40,553 nucleotides of DNA from Sinomonas mesophila (GTDB taxonomy: Bacteria; Actinomycetota; Actinomycetes; Actinomycetales; Micrococcaceae). The notes under the pieces were generated by a model. That model did not search any database, was not told the origin of the DNA, and saw nothing but the letters and a program-made list of their open reading frames with translations. Position 1 is the stretch's first letter; each line of letters begins with the position of its first letter. The stretch covers positions 1 through 40,553 of the forward strand of contig NZ_KV908331.1 in assembly GCF_001999765.1 (NCBI RefSeq). The letters are read 5' to 3'. Shown here in pieces: positions 1 through 8,396 of this stretch. A program made the translations under genes and the position numbers.

Positions 1-59
1 CGCTCACCCATCCACCCAGCCAACCGCAGACTCGGCCTCGATCGGTTTAGCAACACGCC

Positions 60-1367
60 CTAGCCGCCAAACACGGCCTGGGCGATCGCGAAGATCGCGA
101 GCCCCGCGAGTGCGCCGACCACCGTGCCGTTGAGCCGGATGAACTGCAGGTCGCGCCCCACCTGGAGCTCGATCTTGCGCGAGGTCTCCTCGGCGTCCCA
201 CCGCGCGACCGTGTCCTCGATGACGCCAGCGATCTCGTGCCGGTAGGTCGTGACGACATAGCCCGCGGCGTCCCCGACCCAGGCGTTGACCTTGCCCGCG
301 AGCTCCTCGTCCTCGACGAGCCGCGCCCCGAAGTCCCGCACCGCTGTCGTGAAGCGGTGGTGGAGCTCGCTGTGCGGGTCCGAGACGGCCTCGAGCAGCG
401 CCTTCTTGACCGTGGCCCAGGTGCGCCCGGCGAGGTGGCGCACCTCGGGGTCGCCGAGCACCTGCGCCTTGATGCCCTCGGCCCGGGCGATCATGACGGG
501 GTCGTGCTGGAGGTCCCGGGCGAGGTCCTTGAGGTAGGCGTCGATCGAGCCGCGCACCTTGTGGTTCGGGTCGGCCTGCACGGCGGCGACGAACTTGGAC
601 AGTTCGAGGTAGACCTTGTCCCCCACGAGGTCGTTGGCGAAGCTCGGCACCCACGAGGGGGAGCGCTCGGTCACGAGCCGCGTGACGGTCTGGTAATTCG
701 CGGCCACCCAGTCCGAGGCCCGGTCCACGAGGAGGTCGACGAGCGAGTGGTGGTGGCCGGCGTCGAACACGCGCTCGGCGAGCCGGCCCACGGGCGGTCC
801 CCACGGGGGGTCCACGAGGTGCCGGCGCACCATCCCCTCGACCACTGTCTGGACGTCCTCGTCGTTGAGCACGGTGAACGCGCCGCGGATGACGGCTGCG
901 CCCTCCTTCGCGACCCGCTCGGCCCCCGTGGGGCTCGCGAGCCACGTGCCCGCCTTGCGGGCGACGTCCACCGAGTCGAGCTTGGCCTTGATGATGTCCG
1001 CGGAGAGGAAGTTGTCCCGCACGAAGCCGCTGAGCGAGGCGCCGATCGCGTCCTTGCGCGTCGGGATGATCGCCGTGTGCGGGATCTTGAGGCCGAGGGG
1101 GTGGCGGAACAGCGCCGTGACGGCGAACCAGTCGGCGAGCGCGCCGACCAGGCCGCCCTCCGCCGCGGCCCGGACGTACTCGAGCCACGGGTAGCGCCCC
1201 TGGAGCGCGAAGGCGACGAGGAAGACGACCGCCATGGCCAGCAGGAGTCCGAGCGCGAGGGCCTTCATGCGGCGCAGGGCCGCAGCGCGTTCGGCGTCGG
1301 TCGGGGCGGGCGTCGCGGGCCGGCCGGGCCCGGGCCGCGTCGTGGGTGGGCTGCTGAGCGTCGCCAT
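60..1367 (-). CDS. DUF445 family membrane protein
   Basis: The 435-residue product matches the DUF445 (YjiN-like) family, whose function is not established. A Pro/Thr-rich N-terminus is followed by a membrane segment at about residues 36-56, then the family hallmark GALADWFAVTALFRHPLG (about 75-92) and IPHTAIIPTRKDAIG. A long, mostly helical middle part follows, and a second membrane segment closes the protein (about 412-433). The topology suggests an inner-membrane protein with a large helical domain between two anchors. The start ATG at 1367 has only a weak ribosome-binding site. The length is normal for actinobacterial members. No operon partner is evident. Confidence 0.88.
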   Translation of the reverse strand: MATLSSPPTTRPGPGRPATPAPTDAERAAALRRMKALALGLLLAMAVVFLVAFALQGRYPWLEYVRAAAEGGLVGALADWFAVTALFRHPLGLKIPHTAIIPTRKDAIGASLSGFVRDNFLSADIIKAKLDSVDVARKAGTWLASPTGAERVAKEGAAVIRGAFTVLNDEDVQTVVEGMVRRHLVDPPWGPPVGRLAERVFDAGHHHSLVDLLVDRASDWVAANYQTVTRLVTERSPSWVPSFANDLVGDKVYLELSKFVAAVQADPNHKVRGSIDAYLKDLARDLQHDPVMIARAEGIKAQVLGDPEVRHLAGRTWATVKKALLEAVSDPHSELHHRFTTAVRDFGARLVEDEELAGKVNAWVGDAAGYVVTTYRHEIAGVIEDTVARWDAEETSRKIELQVGRDLQFIRLNGTVVGALAGLAIFAIAQAVFGG

Positions 1368-1526
1368 GGACTCACCCTACCCGCGCGCGCCGACAGCCGA
1401 ACGCTCCCTGTGAGGGTCGCGCACCCGCCGTCGTCCCGCCTGCTCGAGCGGGCCAATCCGCGCATCTGGGTCGGCGACGGGGCGGGTGCCTCGGACGCCG
1501 CCATGGCTGACGCCGTCGCCTGAGAG

Positions 1527-2795
1527 TCAGTGCCCGGGGGCCGTCCGGGGATGGGTCTCGTACATGCGCAGCGCCAGGGCGGTGGCCGAGGCTGCGCTGA
1601 TGCACGCGGCGGCCCAAGCGGCGGCGTTCAGTCCGAGGAGGTCGGCGGTGACGCCCCCGACGACGGCGCCGGCCGCGTACCCGAGGTCGCGCCAGAGGCG
1701 GTAGACCCCCACCGCGCGCCCCCGCCAGAGGGGATGCGCGACGTCCCCGATGACGGCCAGGAGGGTCGGGTAGACCATGGCCGTCCCCGCGCCGAGCATG
1801 GCTGTGCCTGCGGCCCACCCGCCGAAGGTCCCGCTGGCCGCGATCACGGCCAGCGCCGCGGCCTGGAGTCCCATCCCCGCGACGATCAGTCGCTTGCGGC
1901 CGAACCGGTCGGACAGACCGCCCGTGGCCAGCTGGCCGACTCCCCAGATTCCCGGGTAGAACGCGAACAACAGGGCTATCTCGCCCAGGGGAAGGCCCGC
2001 CGTGGCGAACAGCAGCGGGAACAGGCCCCATGCCAGGCCGAAGTTGAGGTTGTTGACCAGGCCGGCCTGACTGGCGGAGGCGAGGGCCGGCTCGCGCCAA
2101 GTGGCGAGCGCGAAGACGGCCCTGCCGCTGAGCGCGGCGTGCACCGCGCGCCGGGACGGCGTAGGGCTGGCCTGTTCCAGACGGGCGTGTCCGTGGGTCT
2201 CCTTCACGAGGAGGCTCGAGAGCGCGAGCCCCAGGGCGATGTACGCCGCGCCCAGCAGGAAGGGAGCCGGTCGCAGCCCATACGCGGCTGCGAGCTGCCC
2301 CGCGGCCAGCGAGGTCAGGGCGAGGGCGCCGTAGCCGGCCGCCTCGTTGAGTCCCATGGCGAGGCCCCGGCGGGCGGGGCCGACCAGGTCGATCTTCATG
2401 ACCACCGTGGTCGACCAGGTCATGCCCTGGCTGATCCCCAGCAGGACATTCGCCGCGACGACCCACCCCCAGTCCGGGGCCCAGATGAGCAGGGGCGGCA
2501 CGGGGGCGGCGACGAGCCATCCGACCAGCAGCACGGGCTTCCGCCCGAAGCGGTCCGAGAGCGATCCGGCGGCGTAGTTGCTCGCTGCCTTGGTGATCCC
2601 GAAGGCGGCGATGTACGTGAAGACGGCCGTGAAGCCGGTCAGCCCGAATTCGTCCGTGGCCAGCAGCGGCAGGACGGTCTGCTGCTGGCCGACGAGCCCG
2701 CCGACGAGCGCGTTGACCGCCACGAGCAGCAGGAACTGCGGGGCGTTGGCGCGCAGGCCGAGCCTGGGCCCCTCGGATCGACCGTGATGCGGCAT
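1527..2795 (-). CDS. MFS transporter
   Basis: A 422-residue major facilitator superfamily protein with about twelve hydrophobic segments. The MFS motif A appears after TM2 (GSLSDRFGRKPVL) and again at the start of the second half (GGLSDRFGRKRLIV), which is the expected internal duplication. It probably works as a drug or metabolite exporter driven by proton antiport, but the substrate cannot be read from the sequence. I chose the ATG at 2795; an upstream in-frame start at 2918 would add 41 polar residues and run into the divergent GDPD gene. The intergenic region shared with that gene is about 120 bp and must hold both promoters. Confidence 0.85.
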   Translation of the reverse strand: MPHHGRSEGPRLGLRANAPQFLLLVAVNALVGGLVGQQQTVLPLLATDEFGLTGFTAVFTYIAAFGITKAASNYAAGSLSDRFGRKPVLLVGWLVAAPVPPLLIWAPDWGWVVAANVLLGISQGMTWSTTVVMKIDLVGPARRGLAMGLNEAAGYGALALTSLAAGQLAAAYGLRPAPFLLGAAYIALGLALSSLLVKETHGHARLEQASPTPSRRAVHAALSGRAVFALATWREPALASASQAGLVNNLNFGLAWGLFPLLFATAGLPLGEIALLFAFYPGIWGVGQLATGGLSDRFGRKRLIVAGMGLQAAALAVIAASGTFGGWAAGTAMLGAGTAMVYPTLLAVIGDVAHPLWRGRAVGVYRLWRDLGYAAGAVVGGVTADLLGLNAAAWAAACISAASATALALRMYETHPRTAPGH

Positions 2796-2916
2796 GGGAG
2801 TCAGTTCGCCGGCACGGGCTTCATGCGACCGAAGTATGCGTGCGCAACCCGCTGCCCGTCCAGACGCTCCGAGGACCTTGCTCGCCGCAGAACCCGGATT
2901 CGCTACGGTGGTTCCC

Positions 2917-3792
2917 ATGACCTCCCCACGCCCCCTCGTCTACGCCCACCGCGGCGCGAGCGCACGGTTCGCCGAGCACACGCGCGCGGCCTACCTGCAG
3001 GCGCTCGCCGACGGCGCGGATGGGGTCGAGTGCGACGTCCACCTGACCCGGGATCAGCACGTCGTGCTGATCCACGACGCGAACCTGGACCGCACCTCCA
3101 CGGGCACCGGGCCCGTGGCCGATCGCACGCTCGCGACGCTGCGCGACCTCGACTTCTCCTCGTGGAAGGGCGCCCGGATCCCCGACGAGTACGGCGCGGC
3201 GAGCCAGCAGCTCCTGACCCTGCCCGAGCTCCTCGACCTCCTCTCTGCGGCCGGCCGGCCCGTGGGCCTCGCGATCGAGCTCAAGCACCCGTCCCCCTAT
3301 CGGCTCAAGCTCGAGGAGCGGGTCCTCGGGCTCCTGGCCGCGCGCGGCTGGGATCCCGAGTCCTCGGTCCTGGGCAACATCACGGTCAGCTTCATGAGCT
3401 TCGACACCGACGCCGTCGAGTACCTGCTCGAGCGCGTCCCGGCGAGGCACGTGTGCATGCTCGTCGACGACGTCACGGTCAAGGAGCTGCGCCAGGCCAC
3501 GGCTCTGGGCCGGTTCACGGGCGGGGCGGTCGCGAACGTGCTCAAAGCCACGCAGCAGGACGCCGAGGCGATCCTCGACGCCGGCCACGTGGGCATCGCC
3601 GGCCCAGGCGTCTCCTACGTGCGCGAGAACCCGAACCGCGTGCGGGCCTGGCTCGCGGCGGGCCTGCGCCTTCGCGTCTGGACCGTCGACGACCCGGCCG
3701 ACGTGGGCCACTGCCTCGCCGTCGGCGTCCAGGAGATCACGACCAACCGGCCGGCCGAGGTCCTCGCGCAGGTGGCGGCCGCCGTTGGCTGA
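2917..3792 (+). CDS. glycerophosphodiester phosphodiesterase
   Basis: A 291-residue GDPD-family TIM-barrel enzyme that hydrolyses glycerophosphodiesters (deacylated phospholipids) to glycerol-3-phosphate and an alcohol. The family signature is complete: VYAHRG with the catalytic His at 11 and Arg at 12, Glu20, the metal ligands in VECDV (Glu38 and Asp40), and LIHD with the second catalytic His at 53. The C-terminal strand LRVWTVDDPADV is also typical. No signal peptide is visible, so it should be cytoplasmic, like UgpQ. The ATG at 2917 is preferred over one 123 bp upstream because homology begins at once with the first beta strand. Confidence 0.93.
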   Translation: MTSPRPLVYAHRGASARFAEHTRAAYLQALADGADGVECDVHLTRDQHVVLIHDANLDRTSTGTGPVADRTLATLRDLDFSSWKGARIPDEYGAASQQLLTLPELLDLLSAAGRPVGLAIELKHPSPYRLKLEERVLGLLAARGWDPESSVLGNITVSFMSFDTDAVEYLLERVPARHVCMLVDDVTVKELRQATALGRFTGGAVANVLKATQQDAEAILDAGHVGIAGPGVSYVRENPNRVRAWLAAGLRLRVWTVDDPADVGHCLAVGVQEITTNRPAEVLAQVAAAVG

Positions 3793-3924
3793 CGGGCATC
3801 CCGGACCCGGCGCGGACGGCGGCCGGGCTGGCTTCGGCCGGGCTGGGGCTGATCCGCGCCCTCATGACCACGGCGCCAAGCCCGCGCGCCGCGGAAAGAA
3901 GAGTAGTTCCGCCGGGATCGGCCG

Positions 3925-4545
3925 CTACTGCTTCGGCTGCTCGCCCTGCTGTCCGTAGGGCTGCTGTCCGTACGTCGGCGGCTGGCCCTGCTGGCCGTAG
4001 CCCTGCTGCTGCTCCGGCTGGCCATAGGCGGCCTGCTGCGGAGCCTGGCCGTAGGGCTGGCCGTAGGCCTGCGGGGCGCCCTGCTGGGGCTGGCCGTAGA
4101 GGCCCTGCGCGCTGTAGCCGCCCGGGCCCATGAGCGCGCCCTGGCCGAGGTATTGCGCCTGGCCGTAGCCGAGGATCGGGAGGAAGACGACCGGCAGGAG
4201 GACGAGGCCCACGGTCCAGGCGGTGTCCTTGCCGAAGGACTTCGAAAGGTCATTCATGAGCAGGATCCCGAACACGAGCGCCACGATCCACGTGACGAAG
4301 TTCAGGAACGGGATGACGGAGCTGGCGATGATCACCCAGAACCACCAGGCCGGCCTGCCGACGATGTGCGTGACCAGGACGTAGGTGTTGTAGAACGGCA
4401 CGAACGCCTCCCACGCGGGACGGCGGGCCTTCGTGAAGACGCCCATCCACAGGAGTCCGGCGACAGCGAAGGCGATCACGAAGAAGATCAGACTGAGAAG
4501 GATTGAAAGACCGGTTGCAGCCCCGGTGTCCCCATAGTTCGTCAT
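3925..4545 (-). CDS. DUF5684-like membrane protein with Gln/Gly/Tyr-rich tail
   Basis: A 206-residue membrane protein. Four hydrophobic segments span about residues 9-130, and RRPAWEAFVPFYNTYVLVTHIVGRP between the first two is the conserved signature of the DUF5684 group, often annotated as signal peptidase I-like membrane protein. The last 75 residues are a low-complexity tail of repeated YGQP/QQGYGQQ blocks, probably disordered and cytoplasmic. The function is unknown. The ATG at 4545 was chosen because the next upstream start (4590) adds only a charged stretch before the first membrane segment. It converges on the GDPD gene. Confidence 0.8.
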   Translation of the reverse strand: MTNYGDTGAATGLSILLSLIFFVIAFAVAGLLWMGVFTKARRPAWEAFVPFYNTYVLVTHIVGRPAWWFWVIIASSVIPFLNFVTWIVALVFGILLMNDLSKSFGKDTAWTVGLVLLPVVFLPILGYGQAQYLGQGALMGPGGYSAQGLYGQPQQGAPQAYGQPYGQAPQQAAYGQPEQQQGYGQQGQPPTYGQQPYGQQGEQPKQ

Positions 4546-4646
4546 GGTCTCGACCCTACTGCGTGGCCGGCGGGGTTCCCATGGGGACACGTCCCCATTT
4601 CACCGAGAGTTTACCGAAATTGTCATTGGCGGTCCCGCCCGGGAGG

Positions 4647-5270
4647 TCAGAGCGGGAGGTCGACGTCGGGGATCGGCTCGAGCGGCGGCAGCGGCCGGTC
4701 CTCGCGGTGGGTGCGGATGGCGTCCTCGACCAAGGCCACATACCGCTGCCATGCCATCGATCCGGGCTCGACCGTGTCCCCCGCGCCGATGAGCATCGCG
4801 ACGAGCCGGACCATGTCGATGAGCCGCAGCTCCTCCCGCAGCGTCCCCTGCTGCTGGCCGCGGGAGAGGAGAACCCCCATCGACTCGATGAGCTTGCCCG
4901 CGAGCCCCACGAGCAGCGCCCGGCGTCCTGCGACCGCGGAGAGCAGGTGGTGCTCCTCGTTCGCGACCTGCATGACGGCGCCGAGGACCTCGACGAGGCC
5001 GGCGGCGGGGTCACGGTTCTCGAGGGCCAGCTCGGTGACCGGATCGACCTTGACCTTGAGCTGGCGTTCGATCGCCGCGAGGACGAGCTCCTCCTTGTCG
5101 GCGAAGTTCCGGAACAGCGTCGCGGGGCCCACGCCCGCACGGTCGGCGACCGTCTTGAGCGAGACGTGGGGGCCTTCCTCGCGGAAGCATTCGAGCGCTG
5201 CGGTGATGATCTTCTCGATGTTGCGGGCTGCGTCGGCCCGCATCGGCTTGCGCCACGCCCGTTCCTGCAT
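4647..5270 (-). CDS. TetR/AcrR family transcriptional regulator
   Basis: A 207-residue one-component regulator. The N-terminal TetR helix-turn-helix covers about residues 12-58 (VSLKTVADRAGVGPATLFRNF followed by DKEELVLAAI). The rest is the helical ligand-binding and dimerisation domain. It is expected to repress a nearby or unlinked gene until an effector binds; neither target nor ligand is apparent. The ATG at 5270 was chosen because it leaves ten basic residues before helix 1; Met10 is an alternative. The gene stands alone, divergent from the thiamine-binding-like gene, with about 130 bp between them that could hold an operator. Confidence 0.88.
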   Translation of the reverse strand: MQERAWRKPMRADAARNIEKIITAALECFREEGPHVSLKTVADRAGVGPATLFRNFADKEELVLAAIERQLKVKVDPVTELALENRDPAAGLVEVLGAVMQVANEEHHLLSAVAGRRALLVGLAGKLIESMGVLLSRGQQQGTLREELRLIDMVRLVAMLIGAGDTVEPGSMAWQRYVALVEDAIRTHREDRPLPPLEPIPDVDLPL

Positions 5271-5400
5271 GCCTTCACAGTACCCATCCGAGAGTGGCTC
5301 AGTCGCCTGTGTGACGGGCGCCCCCGTGCCTTCGGCGGCGCAGTCAGCCCGCGCCGTCAGCCCGCGCCGTCCGCGCACGACGGCGTGGGAGACTGGGCGC

Positions 5401-5772
5401 ATGATCGTCGCCTTCTCCGTGGCCCCCTCGGGCCCTGCACCCGACGCCGGCGCCGCCGCCGCAGCCGGGGACGCGCCGTCGTCCGCCTCTTCTCCGAGCG
5501 CCGCGAGCGACTCGGTCCACGAGGCCGTCGCGGCCGCCGTGCGGATCGTGCGCGAGTCAGGACTGCCCAACCGCACGAGCTCGATGTTCACCGAGATCGA
5601 GGGCGAGTGGGACGAGGTCATGGACGTCGTCAAGCGCGCGACCGAGGCCGTGGGCCGGTACGGCTCGCGCGTCTCGCTCGTGCTCAAGGCGGACATCCGC
5701 CCGGGCCACACGGGCGAGATCGAGGGCAAGGTCGACCGGCTCGAGAGGGCCATCGCCGCCCAGGAGGGCTGA
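5401..5772 (+). CDS. thiamine-binding (MTH1187/YkoF-like) protein
   Basis: A 123-residue small cytoplasmic protein of the MTH1187/thiamine-binding family, ferredoxin-like folds linked to thiamine or HMP binding. The conserved parts are the first strand MIVAFSVAPSG, the helix VHEAVAAAVRIVRESGLPN, and MFTEIEGEWDEVMDVVKRATEAV. A stretch of about 25 Ala/Ser/Gly/Pro residues (13-36) separates strand 1 from helix 1, where most homologues have only a few residues, so this copy is longer than the usual ~100. The exact ligand is not predictable here. A strong inverted repeat follows 42 bp downstream. Confidence 0.78.
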   Translation: MIVAFSVAPSGPAPDAGAAAAAGDAPSSASSPSAASDSVHEAVAAAVRIVRESGLPNRTSSMFTEIEGEWDEVMDVVKRATEAVGRYGSRVSLVLKADIRPGHTGEIEGKVDRLERAIAAQEG

Positions 5773-5814
5773 ACCCCGCCCCTGGCCCGCATGGGCCCCC
5801 TGACCGGACTCCGG

Positions 5815-5870
5815 AATTGTCGAGCTGAGGTCGGTGCAGGCCCCCCCGCACCGACCCCAGCTCGACAATT
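5815..5870. repeat. 23-bp inverted repeat (hairpin) between genes
   Basis: The two arms are 5815-5837 and 5848-5870. They match at 22 of 23 positions (the single mismatch is at 5828/5857) and are separated by a 10-nt loop rich in C. Each arm contains GTCGAGCT and ends at AATT on the outside. The RNA would form a very stable hairpin. It lies 42 bp after the thiamine-binding-like gene and 34 bp before the methyltransferase start, so it may be a terminator or a dispersed palindromic element. There is no downstream T-run. Confidence 0.8.
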
Positions 5871-5904
5871 GCGGGATGCGGCGGCCCGGGACAGACTGGG
5901 CCGC

Positions 5905-6567
5905 ATGATCGAGCACGCCGCCAAGCCCGAGTGGGTCGACGCCGAACGCTGGCTCACCACGACCGTCGTCAAGCCCGGCCCCGAGCACGAGCGGGCGCTG
6001 CGCTCCGCCGTCGAGCGCGGCATGCCGGCCATCGAGGTGCAGCCGACGGCGGGGAAGCTGCTCTCGCTGCTCGTGCGGATCTCGGGGGCGCGGCGCGTGC
6101 TCGAGGTCGGCACGCTCGCCGGGTACAGCAGCGTCTGGATGGCCCAGGCGCTGCCCGACGGCGGGCACCTCGACACGCTCGAGTACCTACCCGAGCACGC
6201 GGAGGTCGCGCGCGAGAACTTCGCCGCTGCCGGCCTCACCGAGCGCGTCACGGTGCACGTCGGCGCCGCGCTCACAACCCTTCCGCGGCTCGAGGGGCCG
6301 TACGACCTCGTGTTCATCGACGCCGACAAGCAGAACGACGCCGCATACCTCGAGTGGGCGGTGCGGCTCGGGAGGCCGGGGACCGTCGTCGTCCTCGACA
6401 ATGCCGTGTGGGAAGGCATCATGCTCGACCCGCGCCGGGACGAGGAGAACGGTCCCGGGATCGTCGAGGCCCTCGAGCTGCTCGGCGGGCCGCTCTTCGA
6501 CGCGACCGTCATCCAGACGGCTGGGTCGAAGGGCTGGGACGGCTTCGCGCTCGCCGTCGTGAAGTGA
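5905..6567 (+). CDS. class I SAM-dependent O-methyltransferase (family 3)
   Basis: A 220-residue methyltransferase of the catechol/caffeoyl-CoA O-methyltransferase family. Motif I is VLEVGTLAGYSSVWMA (about 65-80). The divalent metal ligands expected in this family are present: Asp139 in FIDADK, and Asp165-Asn166 in VVLDNAVW. It should transfer a methyl group from SAM to a hydroxyl of a small catechol-like substrate, which cannot be specified. The ATG at 5905 is used; an in-frame start upstream (5791) would run through the inverted repeat. The stop lies 9 bp before the next gene, so the two are probably cotranscribed. Confidence 0.9.
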   Translation: MIEHAAKPEWVDAERWLTTTVVKPGPEHERALRSAVERGMPAIEVQPTAGKLLSLLVRISGARRVLEVGTLAGYSSVWMAQALPDGGHLDTLEYLPEHAEVARENFAAAGLTERVTVHVGAALTTLPRLEGPYDLVFIDADKQNDAAYLEWAVRLGRPGTVVVLDNAVWEGIMLDPRRDEENGPGIVEALELLGGPLFDATVIQTAGSKGWDGFALAVVK

Positions 6568-6576
6568 GGGCAGACT

Positions 6577-7029
6577 GTGGACCTGCTGGGCTTCATCGTG
6601 CTGCTGCTCGTGGGCTTCGCGGCCTTCGCGGAATTCGGCTCCTACGCCTTGGTCCACCCCGTCGTCCGGCGGATGCCTGATGCTGAGCAGATCAGGTTTG
6701 AGCAGGGGCTGCTCTCGACGTTCGGCCGGGTCTATCCGGTCCTGATGCCCCTCGGTATTGCGTTGCTCATCGCCTACGCCATATGGGGCGGCGGCGAGGG
6801 AGGCTCTTCTCTCTGGCGTTGGCTTGCCGCCGGCGCATGGGCACTTGCCACGGCCACAACACTGGCTGTGAACGTCCCCATCAATGCGGACACTGCCCGG
6901 TGGGATCCGCGTCAGCCTCCCGAGGGCTGGCGCGGGGTCAGGCGACGCTGGGACGCCTTCCAAGGGGTCCGTGCCTGGCTCCTGCTCGGAGCCTTCGGCC
7001 TTCTCGCGATCGGCTTCGCCAGCGGCTAG
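6577..7029 (+). CDS. DUF1772-like small membrane protein
   Basis: A 150-residue integral membrane protein with four hydrophobic segments (about 3-22, 52-70, 80-98, 131-149). The segment VNVPINADTARWDPRQPP followed by WRGVRRRWDAFQGVRAWLL resembles the conserved part of DUF1772 (anthrone oxygenase-like) proteins, where Asn/Ile/Trp positions recur after TM3. The start is GTG at 6577, 9 bp after the methyltransferase stop. The biochemical role is unknown; the pairing with an O-methyltransferase could be functional or incidental. Confidence 0.65.
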   Translation: MDLLGFIVLLLVGFAAFAEFGSYALVHPVVRRMPDAEQIRFEQGLLSTFGRVYPVLMPLGIALLIAYAIWGGGEGGSSLWRWLAAGAWALATATTLAVNVPINADTARWDPRQPPEGWRGVRRRWDAFQGVRAWLLLGAFGLLAIGFASG

Positions 7030-7100
7030 CCTCTGGCCGAACAGCCGGAAGAGAGTCATCGCCGGCCGCCCCTCAGAACATCGAGACACGAGGAGATGCG

Positions 7101-7472
7101 ATGGTGTCGTACCTGAGGATCTACGCCGATGCCCGTGGCGAGTCGCACTTCGAGGACCTCGACATTCCCTTCGAGGAAGCGGACTTTGTCCCGCCCGCGC
7201 CGCCGGTACTGCTGTCACCCTCGCAACCTGCCTCCGCATTCAGCATTGAGCGTGTCCCTCCAGGTTGGTTCGGGGACTGGCACCCGGTTCCACAGCGCCT
7301 CATGGCGGTCTACCTTTCGGGCTCCGGCGAGATGGTCGCGAGCGACGGCGAAGCGAGGGACCTGGTGCCGGGGACGATCCTTCTCGCCGAGGACACCACC
7401 GGGAAGGGCCACAGGAGCAGCGTCACCGGAACCGAGGACATGCACGTGCTGATCCTGATGCTGCCCGACTGA
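7101..7472 (+). CDS. cupin-domain protein
   Basis: A 123-residue small beta-barrel protein. The central region (about 48-118) reads as a cupin: WHPVPQRLMAVYLSGSGEMVASDGE, then DLVPGTILLAEDTTGKGHRS. The His in WHP and the His in GKGHRS are probable metal ligands. It may be a small dioxygenase, isomerase or binding protein; nothing identifies the substrate. The ATG at 7101 is preceded by a good ribosome-binding site (GAGGAG). It lies 71 bp after the small membrane protein gene, same strand. Confidence 0.75.
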   Translation: MVSYLRIYADARGESHFEDLDIPFEEADFVPPAPPVLLSPSQPASAFSIERVPPGWFGDWHPVPQRLMAVYLSGSGEMVASDGEARDLVPGTILLAEDTTGKGHRSSVTGTEDMHVLILMLPD

Positions 7473-7576
7473 TCGGCCCGAGACGGCCGTCGCGGCAGAA
7501 ACTCGCCACTATGTGGACATCCGCACGACGTCTGTCCGCGCTGTGGGGCTCCGGCATCTCTCCCTGTTGCCGCGCG

Positions 7577-7651
7577 CCGTCGTTCTTCCTAGCCTCGATG
7601 GAGGCACAAGCCTGTCCACAACGTGGTGACAGTGCAGGAAGGAGAAGGGGC
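7577..7651 (+). promoter_or_regulatory. probable promoter/operator of the CoA-transferase operon
   Basis: The 178-bp gap before the CoA-transferase genes contains TAGCCT near 7590, a plausible actinobacterial -10 box, and an 11-bp palindrome CCACAACGTGG at 7616-7626. A strong Shine-Dalgarno (AAGGAGAA) precedes the ATG. The palindrome could bind a regulator such as an IclR or GntR protein; this is inference from symmetry and position only. Confidence 0.3.
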
Positions 7652-8368
7652 ATGAGAAAGCTCAGAGGGGACGCTGCGGAGGTGCTGGGGACCGTTCTGC
7701 ACGACGGCGGGACGCTCGCCGTCGGGGGCTTCGGCCTCAGCGGGATCCCGGCGGACCTCATCGAGGCCGTGCGGGACAGCGGCGTGCGGGACCTGACGGT
7801 CGTGTCGAACAACATGGGCGTCGACGGCAAGGGCCTGGGGATCCTCATCGAGGCCGGGCAGGTGCGGAAGGTCATCGCCTCGTACGTGGGTGAGAACAGG
7901 CTGTTCGCGCAGCAGTACCTGTCGGGGCGGCTCGAGGTCGAATTCACGCCGCAGGGCACGCTCGCCGAGCGGCTCCGGGCCGGCGGGGCAGGCATCCCCG
8001 CGTTCTACACGCGCACCGGGGTGGGGACCGTCGTCGCCGAGGGCAAGCCGCATGCCGAGTTCGACGGCGTGGCCTACGTCCAGGAGCGGGCGATCGTGGC
8101 CGACGTCGCGCTCGTCCACGCGCACACCGCGGACACCGACGGGAACCTCGTCTACCGCTACACGGCCCGGAACTTCAACCCTGTCGTGGCCACGGCGGGC
8201 AGGGTCACGATCGCCGAGGCCGAGATCATCCTGGAGCCGGGCGAGCTGGACCCGAACCACGTCGTCACGCCGGGCGTGTACGTCCAGCACCTCGTCCAGG
8301 CCCGGCCCCGGGTCAAGGACATCGAGCAGCGCACCGTCCGCCCCCGCCGCGAGTCCGCGGCCGTCTGA
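7652..8368 (+). CDS. scoA: 3-oxoacid CoA-transferase, subunit A
   Basis: The 238-residue alpha subunit of a family I CoA-transferase. The diagnostic oxyanion/CoA-binding motif GGFGLSGIP is at residues 25-33, followed by [15 protein letters not shown], and [15 protein letters not shown] is also typical. With the adjacent B subunit it should move CoA from succinyl-CoA to acetoacetate (or 3-oxoadipate). The ATG at 7652 has a strong ribosome-binding site. It is the first gene of a three-gene operon (A, B, thiolase); the B subunit starts 28 bp downstream. Acetoacetate fits better than 3-oxoadipate because a 3-hydroxybutyrate dehydrogenase is nearby and no aromatic-ring genes are present. Confidence 0.9.
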   Translation: MRKLRGDAAEVLGTVLHDGGTLAVGGFGLSGIPADLIEAVRDSGVRDLTVVSNNMGVDGKGLGILIEAGQVRKVIASYVGENRLFAQQYLSGRLEVEFTPQGTLAERLRAGGAGIPAFYTRTGVGTVVAEGKPHAEFDGVAYVQERAIVADVALVHAHTADTDGNLVYRYTARNFNPVVATAGRVTIAEAEIILEPGELDPNHVVTPGVYVQHLVQARPRVKDIEQRTVRPRRESAAV

Positions 8369-8396
8369 GACACCCCACGTCCAAGGAGGAGAGACC

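Noticed and set aside
3791-3806. Fourth copy of the hut operator (GACGGGCATCCCGGAC)
   Set aside because: It matches 13 of 16 bases but lacks symmetry in the left arm and lies at the end of the GDPD gene between convergent genes, not in a promoter.
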